A stretch of 36,930 nt of DNA from an uncultured Bartonella sp. GTDB taxonomy: Bacteria; Pseudomonadota; Alphaproteobacteria; Rhizobiales; Rhizobiaceae. Every line of letters begins with the position of its first letter. Within the stretch, counting starts at the first letter, position 1. Location of the stretch: contig CAMLON010000017.1 in NCBI GenBank assembly GCA_946481695.1, positions 1 to 36,930 of the forward strand. Reading direction: 5' to 3'. This document shows positions 16,847 to 24,082 of this stretch, one piece after another. The translations under genes and the position numbers were made by a program. The notes under the pieces were generated by a model. That model was not told the DNA's origin. It worked only from the letters and a program-made list of their open reading frames with translations, and did not search any database.

Positions 16847-17797
16847 ATGAGTGACAATCCCTTTGCGCCACAAGGCGGGCAAATGAATGCAAATGTAAAT
16901 TTGGCCAATCAAACAGGCGGGGCAGATAATTCTGTCATCAAGGATACAACAACGGCCGATTTTTCAAAGGATGTCCTTGTCGAATCAAAAAAGCAACCTG
17001 TTATCGTCGATTTTTGGGCAACATGGTGCAACCCGTGCAAGCAATTGGGGCCTGTTCTTGAAAAAGTTGTCAGGCAAGCAAAAGGTGCTGTTAAACTCGT
17101 CAAACTCGACATTGATAAACATCCGGCTATTCCCGGCCAGATGGGAATACGTTCCGTACCTGCTGTCATTGCTTTTGTTGATGGGCACCCTGTTGACGGT
17201 TTTATGGGGGCGGTGCCGGAAAGCGAAGTCAAGAAATTTGTTGCAAAACTAACGGGTAACGAAAAAGAAGCAGAGATTGAAGAGGCTTTGGAGACAGCCA
17301 ATGAATTGCGCAAAAGCGGCGATGTGACGGGTGCTGCTACTTTTTATGCGCAGGTTTTAAAACAGGCACCTGACAACGTCACTGTTATTGCCGCTTTTGC
17401 CGATATGCTTGTCGAGCATAACGAAATTGATCAGGCCAAAGGCATTCTCAAAGCTGTACCGGACGCTAAAAAGTCCGACCCGGCTATTCGCGCTGTCGAA
17501 GCAAAAATTGCTCTTAAAGAAGAAACCGCAAAATTGGGCGACCCGACAGCTTTGAAAAAACGCATTGCTGAAAATCCGAAAGATTATCAGGCTGCCTATG
17601 ACCTTGCTCTCGTTTATAATGCCGAAAACAAGCGCGACGATGCGGCCGATCTGTTGCTTGGCATCATGAAAGCGGATAGGACGTGGAATGATGATGGGGC
17701 AAGAAAACAATTATTGCAGTTTTTTGAAGCCTGGGGCGCCATGGATCCGGCAACATTGACCGCGCGCAGAAAACTGTCATCATTATTGTTTTCTTGA
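16847..17797 (+). CDS. cnoX: CnoX/YbbN-type thioredoxin-TPR chaperedoxin
   Basis: The frame opens at 16718 inside the previous gene, but the family start MSDNPFAPQGG is the ATG at 16847, giving 316 residues. A thioredoxin domain (about 35-140) carries WATWCNPCKQ with Cys61 and Cys64, so unlike E. coli CnoX (SQHC) it keeps a full CxxC pair. PAVIAFVDG supplies the cis-proline region. A helical TPR-like domain fills residues about 150-310. In the family this holdase protects proteins from oxidative and hypochlorous damage and hands them to GroEL. It is upstream of the Lon-N and Trm112-like genes in the order typical of Rhizobiales. Confidence 0.88.
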   Translation: MSDNPFAPQGGQMNANVNLANQTGGADNSVIKDTTTADFSKDVLVESKKQPVIVDFWATWCNPCKQLGPVLEKVVRQAKGAVKLVKLDIDKHPAIPGQMGIRSVPAVIAFVDGHPVDGFMGAVPESEVKKFVAKLTGNEKEAEIEEALETANELRKSGDVTGAATFYAQVLKQAPDNVTVIAAFADMLVEHNEIDQAKGILKAVPDAKKSDPAIRAVEAKIALKEETAKLGDPTALKKRIAENPKDYQAAYDLALVYNAENKRDDAADLLLGIMKADRTWNDDGARKQLLQFFEAWGAMDPATLTARRKLSSLLFS

Positions 17798-17904
17798 TAA
17801 GGTGCTTTTTGCGTTCCCATCAAGACTTTATCATTATCGGGACGTTGAAAATGCGTCTCCTTAAAAATTTTACAAACCTTTAAGGCTCTGGACGATAAAA
17901 AACA

Positions 17905-18567
17905 ATGAAAGCTGGAAATGCCCATTATATTCAGGTGAAAGACCTGCCCGACGAAATCGGTCTATTTCCGCTGGAAGGCGTTCTTCTTTTGCCAAATGGC
18001 TATTTGCCGCTTAATATTTTCGAGCCGCGTTATCTGGAACTCGTTGAAGACGCAATGAAGGGAAACCGGTTGATCGGCATTATCCAGCCGGAACCGGAGT
18101 CAAAGAATGCCGAAAAGCCGGAGCTTTATAAAACCGGCTGTATCGGGCGCATCACAAGTTATGCCGAAACGGGGGACGGCCGGCTGATGATCGGCTTACA
18201 AGGCGTTTGTCGTTTCAAACTTCAAAAAGAAATTGCAAGTGACAAACCTTACCGGATTGCAAAAATTTCGATTGATGAGAACGACCTTGTAGAACTGGAT
18301 ACAGGCGATAAAATCAATCGCGAAGAGCTTCTTGATACTTTTGAAAAATTTCTTGATGCCCACGAAATGGAAGCCGATTGGGATTCGATCATGCAGGCAC
18401 CAACAGAATCACTCGTCAATGCGCTTTCTATCATGGCGCCTTTCGGAACTGCCGAAAAGCAGGCACTTCTTGAAGCACCCGATATAGTCGCCCGCGCGGC
18501 GACCCTCGTTGCTCTGACAGAACGCTCGCTTATGGAACACAGTGGTGATGATAAACCGCTCAATTGA
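17905..18567 (+). CDS. Lon N-terminal (LON substrate-binding) domain protein
   Basis: This 220-residue protein consists of a LON/PUA-like substrate-binding domain without the ATPase or protease parts of Lon. The diagnostic segments are DEIGLFPLEGVLLLPNGYLPLNIFEPRYLELVEDAM near the N-terminus and then GCIGRITSYAETGDGRLMIGLQGVCRF. A helical C-terminal half runs from about residue 120. Such stand-alone LON domains are common in alphaproteobacteria next to a thioredoxin gene, and their role (substrate adaptor or chaperone partner) is unproven. The ribosome site is weak. It ends 36 nt before the Trm112-like gene, so the genes are probably cotranscribed. Confidence 0.9.
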   Translation: MKAGNAHYIQVKDLPDEIGLFPLEGVLLLPNGYLPLNIFEPRYLELVEDAMKGNRLIGIIQPEPESKNAEKPELYKTGCIGRITSYAETGDGRLMIGLQGVCRFKLQKEIASDKPYRIAKISIDENDLVELDTGDKINREELLDTFEKFLDAHEMEADWDSIMQAPTESLVNALSIMAPFGTAEKQALLEAPDIVARAATLVALTERSLMEHSGDDKPLN

Positions 18568-18603
18568 ATGCCATTAGCGGTTTGAATAATTGGACATGGA
18601 CTG

Positions 18604-18795
18604 ATGGTCACATATACGACCGACCCGAAAATGCTTGAACTCCTCATATGCCCTGTAACAGGGGGCGAGCTTCACTATGACAAAGAACGGCAGGAACTTG
18701 TTTCCAAAAAGGCGAGGCTCGCTTTTCCTATTCGTGACGGCATACCGATTATGCTCGCCTCCGAGGCTCGCCCGTTGGAAGAAAACGAAATATAA
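18604..18795 (+). CDS. Trm112-like (YcaR/UPF0434) small protein
   Basis: This is a 63-residue protein of the Trm112/YcaR family. It contains [17 protein letters not shown] and the C-terminal [11 protein letters not shown] diagnostic of the fold. Trm112 proteins are small scaffolds that activate methyltransferases; bacterial partners are poorly known. Only one cysteine is present in the CPVTGG segment, so it is unlikely to bind zinc as the four-cysteine forms do, which is normal for alphaproteobacterial versions. It is the third gene of the cnoX-LON cluster. Confidence 0.88.
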   Translation: MVTYTTDPKMLELLICPVTGGELHYDKERQELVSKKARLAFPIRDGIPIMLASEARPLEENEI

Positions 18796-18953
18796 TTTTT
18801 CCAAAACCTTGTTTCGCTTTCGAAAGAGCATGCTATAACGTAAATTGTGGTCACATTATTCCATTCAAGGCGGGTGATCCTTTATATTGTTATCGAGACC
18901 GCCTGGAATTTTGTTGTCCAATCGTTTTGATTATTTGAGAGGGCACAATCATT

Positions 18954-20066
18954 ATGGCTTCCAGAAAACTCTTTCTTCTTCCCGGAGACGGAATCGGCGT
19001 TGAGTCGATGGCCGAAGTTAAAAAAATCATTACCTATATGGATAAAGAACTCGGGCTTGATTTCGAGTGTGAAGAAGGGCTTGTCGGGGGTGCCGCTTAT
19101 GATGCTTATGGCACGGCAATTTCCGAAGACGATATGAAACGGGCTTTGGCAGCCGATGCTGTGCTTTTTGGCGCTGTTGGTGGACCAAAATGGGCAAAAG
19201 TACCTTATGATGTGCGACCCGAAGCCGGGTTGTTGCGGCTGCGCAAGGATCTCGGTTTGTTTGCCAATTTGAGACCGGCCATTTGCTACCCCTCGCTTGC
19301 TTCTGCCTCGTCGCTTAAACGCGAACTTGTCGACGGACTTGATATTTTGATTGTACGCGAGCTCACGGGCGGCGTCTATTTCGGCGAGCCGAAGGAAATT
19401 ATCGAACTCGACCATGGGCAAAAACGCGCAATTGATACCCAGATTTATGACACCTACGAGATCGACCGCATTGCAAGGGTTGCTTTCGACCTTGCGCGCA
19501 CCCGCAAAAACAAAGTGACTTCTCTTGAAAAACACAATGTCATGAAAACCGGTATTCTCTGGAACGAAGTCGTTACAGATGTCCATGACAAGGACTATAA
19601 AGATGTAACGCTTGAACATATGCTGGCCGATTCCGGCGGCATGCAATTGGTGCGCGCGCCTAAGCAGTTCGATGTTATTGTGACCGACAATCTTTTTGGC
19701 GACATTTTCTCCGACATTGCAGCTATGCTCACGGGTTCGCTCGGCATGTTGCCTTCTGCGTCTCTCGGCGAGGAAGACAAAAAAACCGGCAAACGCCATG
19801 CACTTTACGAACCGGTTCATGGCTCTGCTCCCGACATTGCAGGAAAAGGCATTGCCAACCCTATCGCAATGATAGCATCGCTTGCTATGTGCCTGCGCTA
19901 TTCTTTCCTCATGGGGGCTGAAGCCGACCGGCTGGAAAAAGCGATTTCTGCCGTACTTGATGATGGTGTGCGTACAGCCGACATTTATTCGGAAGGCATG
20001 AAAAAGGTTTCAACCAGTGAGATGGGGGACGCCATTTTGCAAAAATTCAAAACCATGGTTGCTTGA
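18954..20066 (+). CDS. leuB: 3-isopropylmalate dehydrogenase
   Basis: This 370-residue NAD-dependent beta-decarboxylating dehydrogenase acts in leucine biosynthesis. [10 protein letters not shown] opens the fold. The substrate arginines lie in [17 protein letters not shown] and [14 protein letters not shown]. The catalytic Lys/Tyr region is around [14 protein letters not shown] and [13 protein letters not shown], and metal aspartates are in [33 protein letters not shown] completes the signature. Length and the RELTGG segment favour LeuB over isocitrate or tartrate dehydrogenase. GAGAGGG lies upstream of the ATG. A TATAAC hexamer at 18834-18839 may be part of its promoter. It ends with a terminator at 20195-20222, so it is separate from asd. 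Confidence 0.95.
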   Translation: MASRKLFLLPGDGIGVESMAEVKKIITYMDKELGLDFECEEGLVGGAAYDAYGTAISEDDMKRALAADAVLFGAVGGPKWAKVPYDVRPEAGLLRLRKDLGLFANLRPAICYPSLASASSLKRELVDGLDILIVRELTGGVYFGEPKEIIELDHGQKRAIDTQIYDTYEIDRIARVAFDLARTRKNKVTSLEKHNVMKTGILWNEVVTDVHDKDYKDVTLEHMLADSGGMQLVRAPKQFDVIVTDNLFGDIFSDIAAMLTGSLGMLPSASLGEEDKKTGKRHALYEPVHGSAPDIAGKGIANPIAMIASLAMCLRYSFLMGAEADRLEKAISAVLDDGVRTADIYSEGMKKVSTSEMGDAILQKFKTMVA

Positions 20067-20111
20067 AGCCGGCGTTCCTGACAAGAGTAATGAATAGACT
20101 TTCGTGAAAAA

Positions 20112-20136
20112 CTTGACCGGATTAATTCCGGTCAAG
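20112..20136. repeat. 10-bp perfect inverted repeat after leuB
   Basis: CTTGACCGGA and TCCGGTCAAG pair perfectly around the 5-nt loop TTAAT, 45 nt after the leuB stop. No T tract follows, so it is an RNA 3' stem or a protein-binding site rather than a plain terminator. Confidence 0.6.
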
Positions 20137-20194
20137 CTGAAGTGGCGTCGGCCAAGTATCAATAAAATTTGTTTTTGAATAAAGATAAGCCCCG

Positions 20195-20222
20195 AAAAGC
20201 GGTGGGAAAACGCCGCTTTTTG
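20195..20222 (+). terminator. Intrinsic terminator of leuB
   Basis: AAAAGCGG (20195-20202) pairs with CCGCTTTT (20213-20220), followed by further T residues. The stem extends by two inner pairs (one G-T). Confidence 0.8.
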
Positions 20223-20471
20223 TTCATTTTTAAACGGCTTTATTACTCTTTAATATTTAAAACCTGAAATATTTGAAAAATGATTTTATCGGCATTCAAA
20301 ACTTCAAAAGTTTTTGCCGCTCAAAGCCTCCTCTTTCAATTGCTTGAAATTCAAGCTTTGTTGATGGAAAACCTCTGTCCTTAACTCTGATAAAATGACC
20401 GATTTGTCTTATGTAACCTGCTAAACCAAAAAGAATTCAACATGAAAAATAACCGATTATTATCGTGTTTC

Positions 20472-20500
20472 TTGACAGAGGTTGAAAATACGCTAAAACC
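20472..20500 (+). promoter_or_regulatory. Candidate promoter for the asd leader transcript
   Basis: A perfect TTGACA (20472-20477) is followed after 16 nt by TAAAAC (20494-20499). Transcription would start near 20507, placing only about 16 nt ahead of the leader ORF. The -10 hexamer is weak. Confidence 0.4.
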
Positions 20501-20522
20501 AATGCAATCAAGGAGTTTAAAA

Positions 20523-20639
20523 ATGGGCTTTTACGGGTTCCATATCAATCGGTTTTCGAGCTGCCATCGCGGCTTTGATGACTGCTGCGCATCCTTGACA
20601 ATTATTGGCCACAAAAAAACGACAAAGAAAATTATCTGA
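20523..20639 (+). CDS. Putative leader peptide of asd, rich in Thr/Ile/Lys codons
   Basis: A 38-codon ORF starts at ATG 20523 with an ideal AAGGAG (20510-20515) seven bases upstream. An in-frame ATG at 20442 would give 65 residues but has no ribosome site and sits upstream of the candidate promoter. The N-terminal half (MGFYGFHINRF, then SSCHRGFDDCCAS) includes three cysteines. Residues 26-38 are TIIGHKKTTKKII, of which 11 of 13 are Thr, Ile or Lys. All three are end products of the aspartate pathway in which Asd, encoded 105 nt downstream, acts. This is the layout of thrL/ilv-type attenuator peptides. I know of no described homologue; function is inferred from composition and position. Confidence 0.6.
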   Translation: MGFYGFHINRFSSCHRGFDDCCASLTIIGHKKTTKKII

Positions 20640-20734
20640 CGTCCCTTGGCCAACCTGCTCTCTCCCGGGTGCGGCCCGGGGGGTAAGCCTGACGGCCGCC
20701 GGGCTTCTTCACAAAACACGGAGAGAGACAGGAG
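20605..20734 (+). promoter_or_regulatory. Putative attenuator/cis-regulatory RNA structures before asd
   Basis: Several stems can form. Stem 1 is TTGGCCA (20605-20611) with TGGCCAA (20647-20653), enclosing the Lys/Thr codons. Stem 2 is CCCGGG (20664-20669) with CCCGGG (20675-20680). Stem 3 is GCCCGG (20674-20679) with CCGGGC (20699-20704), followed by TTCTTC. Stem 4 is CTCTCTCC (20658-20665) with GGAGAGAG (20720-20727), just before the asd ribosome site AGGAG (20730-20734). Stems 2 and 3 cannot coexist, and stems 2 and 4 share two bases. This is the pattern of an antiterminator/terminator or a translation switch. The T-rich tail is weak, so termination is not certain. Confidence 0.5.
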
Positions 20735-20744
20735 TTCTGATTAA

Positions 20745-21779
20745 ATGGGTTTTAAGGTTGCTGTTGTAGGTGCTACGGGAAATGTTGGGCGAGAAATGCT
20801 CAACATCCTTGAAGAGCGCGGTTTTCCGGCTGATGAAGTTGTACCACTCGCCTCGCATCGTTCATTGGGAACAGAAGTTTCTTTCGGTGACAAAACACTG
20901 AAGGTCAAAGTTCTCGATAATTACGATTTTTCCGATACCGATATTTGCCTGATGTCAGCCGGTGGCGATGTTTCCAAAGAATGGGCACCAAAGATCGGCG
21001 CTGCGGGTGCTGTCGTTATCGATAATTCTTCTGCCTGGCGTTATGATATTGATGTTCCGCTCATTGTTCCGGAAGTCAATCCGGATGCAATCGAAGGTTT
21101 TAAAACACATAATATTATCGCCAATCCGAACTGTTCGACAGCCCAGCTTCTGGTTGCTCTAAAACCTCTGCATGATGCTGCAACCATCAAGCGCGTTGTT
21201 GTTTCAACCTATCAATCGGTTTCGGGTGCAGGCAAGGCAGGAATGGACGAGCTCTTCGAGCAATCACGCGCCGTTTTTGTGGCAGATCCTATTACAGTAC
21301 GTAAATTCACGAAACGTATTGCTTTCAACGTTATTCCCCATATCGACGTATTCATGGAAGACGGCTACACCAAAGAAGAATGGAAAATGGTTGCCGAAAC
21401 CAAGAAAATGCTCGACCCAAAAATCAAGCTTACTGCTACTGCTGTTCGTGTTCCGGTTTTCATCGGTCATGGCGAGGCAGTCAATGTCGAGTTTGAAAAA
21501 CCCATCAGTGCCGATGAGGCACGTGAAATTCTGCGCAATGCTCCAGGCTGTCAGGTTGTCGACAAGCATGAGGACGGCGGCTATATGACACCTTATGAAT
21601 CAGCCGGAGAAGACGATACCTTTGTCAGCCGTATCCGCGAGGATATCACTGTTGAAAACGGCCTGTCTTTCTGGGTCGTTGCCGATAATTTGCGCAAAGG
21701 TGCAGCTTTGAATGCGGTGCAGATTGCCGAACTTCTGATTGCTCGCAATCTGATTACACCCAAAAAAGCTAAAGCATAA
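20745..21779 (+). CDS. asd: Aspartate-semialdehyde dehydrogenase
   Basis: This 344-residue NADP-dependent enzyme reduces aspartyl phosphate to aspartate semialdehyde, the branch point to lysine/diaminopimelate, threonine, isoleucine and methionine. VVGATGNVGREML is the NADP fold. The catalytic Cys130 lies in NPNCSTAQLL, and VSTYQSVSGAGKAGMDEL, RVPVFIGHGEAVNVEF and the C-terminal WVVADNLRKGAALNAVQIAE are family segments. AGGAG lies 10 nt before the ATG. It is a single-gene unit with its own leader (leader ORF and foldable RNA) and a strong terminator. Because diaminopimelate is needed for the cell wall, the gene should be essential. Confidence 0.96.
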   Translation: MGFKVAVVGATGNVGREMLNILEERGFPADEVVPLASHRSLGTEVSFGDKTLKVKVLDNYDFSDTDICLMSAGGDVSKEWAPKIGAAGAVVIDNSSAWRYDIDVPLIVPEVNPDAIEGFKTHNIIANPNCSTAQLLVALKPLHDAATIKRVVVSTYQSVSGAGKAGMDELFEQSRAVFVADPITVRKFTKRIAFNVIPHIDVFMEDGYTKEEWKMVAETKKMLDPKIKLTATAVRVPVFIGHGEAVNVEFEKPISADEAREILRNAPGCQVVDKHEDGGYMTPYESAGEDDTFVSRIREDITVENGLSFWVVADNLRKGAALNAVQIAELLIARNLITPKKAKA

Positions 21780-21838
21780 AGCTTGTAATCATAAGAAGTA
21801 TACAGTCTTTACGTGCTTTAAAGCTATTTTAACAAGCT

Positions 21839-21879
21839 AAAAATACCCCTGACGGGATTTTCTCGCAGGGGTATTTTTT
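21839..21879 (+). terminator. Intrinsic terminator of asd
   Basis: AAATACCCCTG (21841-21851) pairs perfectly with CAGGGGTATTT (21866-21876), with a 14-nt loop and a following T run. It is one of the strongest terminators in the window. Confidence 0.9.
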
Positions 21880-22148
21880 AATCTCGAAAATATCATTCGT
21901 AAATGACGGTAGCCTTATTTCAATCTTGAGCATAAAACAGGAATAAGCCGCATCATGAAGCAATGCTGGTGCACAATGCCTATACAGCCAATGAAACACT
22001 TTCCGATGAGTGTTTCGGATATTTAAGAAAGCGGTCTTATTCTCTATAGTTGCTCTCCACCATCGCGAAGTTCAAAATCCGCAATGGGGTTGATAATGGA
22101 AACGCTTTAAACTCAAGTTTTTTAGAAGAAAATATGCTTTTCCAACCT

Positions 22149-22191
22149 TAAAAAAGCGCGACGGTTTTATAAATTTATTCTCGCCGCGCCT
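22149..22191 (-). terminator. Orphan intrinsic terminator on the minus strand
   Basis: On the minus strand GCGCGGCG pairs with CGTCGCGC (8 bp, one G-U) around an AT-rich loop of about 19 nt and is followed by TTTTTT. No annotated minus-strand gene precedes it, apart from the mini-ORF at 22205-22264. Confidence 0.6.
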
Positions 22192-22204
22192 TTCGGACCT
22201 TCCC

Positions 22205-22264
22205 CTACCTTTCCGGCATTCCCCAAGTTTTACAGGCTTTTCCCATTTTTTCGACTTTTCCCAT
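22205..22264 (-). CDS. Putative 19-residue small ORF upstream of an orphan terminator
   Basis: The minus-strand ATG at 22264 is preceded by AAGGA seven bases upstream and encodes MGKVEKMGKACKTWGMPER. The first twelve codons are an 18-nt duplication (MGKVEK, MGKACK). The stop is 14 nt before the terminator hairpin at 22149-22191. Possible promoter hexamers TTGCCA (22392-22387) and TTTAAA (22369-22364) are 17 nt apart on the same strand, giving a predicted transcript of about 200 nt. It may be a tiny gene, a leader-like peptide, or part of a small RNA. No homologue is known to me, and coding capacity is uncertain. Confidence 0.3.
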   Translation of the reverse strand: MGKVEKMGKACKTWGMPER

Positions 22265-22272
22265 TCTGTCGT
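22237..22272. repeat. 18-nt tandem duplication
   Basis: CTTTTCCCATTTTTTCGA (22237-22254) is followed directly by CTTTTCCCATTCTGTCGT (22255-22272), with 15 of 18 positions identical. On the minus strand it is in frame with the mini-ORF. Confidence 0.75.
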
Positions 22273-22815
22273 CCTTCACCCTTTTCTGTCAGTCCTCAAG
22301 CGAAATAAATTTTTTATTTTTGAAAAATTTTATTTTCCCGCACGATTTTTTAAAACCGGAATTTTTAAAATAACAACGCGGCTGTCTGGCAAGAAAACAT
22401 ATGCAAAACAAAACAGGGATAAGTTACAAAAAAGTTTGACCAGGCTTTAGCGACGGGTCTAACGCCGTAAATTCTTCCCCCCCTTAAAAGTCTTTGAATT
22501 TTCTCTAAAACACTCTGACCATTTTCAGTATTGAATGATAGATTTCGAACAAAAAGGCAAACGGAGAAAATTCCAGCGACTCATGAAGATTGACGAAGTT
22601 GGAGAGATAATTGCAGAGAAACTGCGTTTTTCGAGAGTCAATAGCACCTGAAAGATAATTTAAAACCGTTTTAAATAACAAAAATGCTGCAAATCGGCCT
22701 TTTTTACCAAAAGATAGTTTTTTATCTTTGCAACATCCATGATTGTATATAAAACTAAATGAAGAAAACCATGCAGAAATACCGGTCAATCTTCCGGTAA
22801 TATGTGGAGGCAAAA

Positions 22816-23001
22816 ATGATACGTGCTGTTGCACAGGTTATATTAGATTGTGCCGGTTATATCACCGCACTTTTTATTCCTGAAGACGCAACGAATTTTG
22901 ACTTCATCCGCATGGGCGTCGCATTAATGATGTTGATTTTCTTCTCGATTTTGTGCTGGTTGCTGCCCCAACTTTTTCACAACGGCAAGCACTCCCACTA
23001 A
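22816..23001 (+). CDS. Small single-span membrane protein of unknown function
   Basis: The frame can start at GTG 22804, but a perfect GGAGG five bases before the ATG at 22816 defines a 61-residue protein (MIRAVAQVILDCAGYITALF at the N-terminus). It has a moderately hydrophobic N-terminal segment, a polar centre (PEDATNFDFIRMG) and one clear membrane helix (VALMMLIFFSILCWLLPQLF, about residues 34-53). The tail HNGKHSH is basic and His-rich and probably cytoplasmic. I do not recognise a family. It is isolated, 250 nt upstream of metQ on the same strand, with no terminator seen between. The strong ribosome site and clean membrane profile argue that it is real. Confidence 0.6.
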   Translation: MIRAVAQVILDCAGYITALFIPEDATNFDFIRMGVALMMLIFFSILCWLLPQLFHNGKHSH

Positions 23002-23251
23002 TCTACGAAAAAATATTTTTCTTTATTTGATTATTTATAAAAAAATCATCCTGTCATATGACCATTGTCTATTGAAAATGTTGCTTGGTTTTTATACCAC
23101 TTCCGGTAAAACTGATCGGCATATTGGTTAGAAAATCTTGGGCCCTGTTAGAACCGGCATTCAGAATTTTTAAAACCAATGAATGAACGGAAATTTTTCA
23201 GCCTATGTTTTGAGATGGAACATTCTGAAAAGAACATGAAGGGGTTCAATA

Positions 23252-24082
23252 ATGTTTCTTGATAAGATCAAAAGACGTACAGTTCTCGGGCTTGCTTTTT
23301 CTTTTGCCACTTTTGCAAGTGTTTCAGCTTTGGCACCGGTTCTCGCTTATGCCGAAGATAAAACCAGCATCAAGCTTGGAACGATGGAAGGTGAAGAATC
23401 GGAAGTTTGGAAGGTTGCTGTTCAGGAAGCCAAAAAACAAGGCCTCAACATTGATCTTGTTTTTTTCTCCGATTACGCCTTGCCGAATGAAGCCGTCAAT
23501 GCCGGTGATATTGACGCAAATTCATTTCAACATAAACCCTACCTCGACGCGCAAATCGAACAGCGCGGTTACAAACTTTCGGTCGTCGGCTATACAGTGC
23601 TTTTCCCGATGGGCGTCTATTCCCACAAAATCAAAGACTTGAAAGAGCTTCGTGACGGTGCTGTCGTCGGCGTTCCCAACGACCCGTCAAATGGTGGCCG
23701 TGCCTTGCGGCTTTTGAACGATATGGGATTGATCAAACTCAAAGAACCGAACAATGTTCTTGCTTCCAAGCTTGATATTGTCGAAAACCCTAAAAAACTT
23801 GAAATTCGCGAGCTTGATGCCGGTATGCTCGGTCGTGCCATTGATGATTTCGACATTGCCGTTGTCAATACCAACTGGGCTTTGACCACTGGCCTCAAAC
23901 CCGATAAAGATGCGATTGCTTGGGAAAAGTCCGAAAATAATCCCTATAACAATATTATTGTCGTACGCACCGCCGATAAAGACGAACCATGGGTGAAAAA
24001 ACTCGTTGCTGCCTATAATTCGGAACCGGTTCGCGCAAAAATCAAGGAAGTGTTTGGCGTAACTGCCCAGCCATTATGGTAA
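23252..24082 (+). CDS. metQ: Methionine ABC transporter substrate-binding protein MetQ
   Basis: This 276-residue periplasmic binding protein of the NlpA/MetQ family captures D/L-methionine. A Tat-free signal peptide (RRTVLGLAFSFATFASVSAL and on to AYA) ends before EDKTSIKLG. There is no lipobox cysteine, so this is probably a soluble SPase I-processed form rather than the lipoprotein of E. coli. Family segments are FFSDYALPNEAVNAGDIDAN, then FQHKPYLD, VPNDPSNGGRALRLL, and VNTNWA near the end. AAGGGG precedes the ATG. It overlaps metN by 7 nt and heads the metQ-metN-metI operon. I could not recognise a SAM riboswitch in 23002-23251. Confidence 0.93.
   Translation: MFLDKIKRRTVLGLAFSFATFASVSALAPVLAYAEDKTSIKLGTMEGEESEVWKVAVQEAKKQGLNIDLVFFSDYALPNEAVNAGDIDANSFQHKPYLDAQIEQRGYKLSVVGYTVLFPMGVYSHKIKDLKELRDGAVVGVPNDPSNGGRALRLLNDMGLIKLKEPNNVLASKLDIVENPKKLEIRELDAGMLGRAIDDFDIAVVNTNWALTTGLKPDKDAIAWEKSENNPYNNIIVVRTADKDEPWVKKLVAAYNSEPVRAKIKEVFGVTAQPLW

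Larger units (their letters stand above)
21880..22815. other. Long gene-poor stretch between asd and the small membrane protein gene
   Basis: About 930 nt have no recognisable conserved gene. The stretch contains an 8-bp hairpin (21993-22016, arms GAAACACT and AGTGTTTC), a minus-strand terminator at 22149-22191, a minus-strand mini-ORF at 22205-22264 and a polypyrimidine tract at 22190-22300. Two very AT-rich blocks lie around 22300-22370 and 22660-22760. A 109-codon minus frame at 22505-22834 starts with GTG, lacks a ribosome site and is not accepted. Confidence 0.5.

Noticed and set aside
18882..19820. 312-codon minus-strand frame over leuB
   Set aside because: Antisense shadow of leuB; its translation has no family features while the leuB strand is unmistakable.
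22505..22834. 109-codon minus-strand frame
   Set aside because: GTG start inside the divergent membrane-protein gene, no Shine-Dalgarno, no recognisable domain.
23002..23251. SAM-II/SAM-V type riboswitch before metQ
   Set aside because: The region has inverted repeats (ATTGGTT and AACCAAT), but the conserved SAM-II core with GCTAAA is absent.
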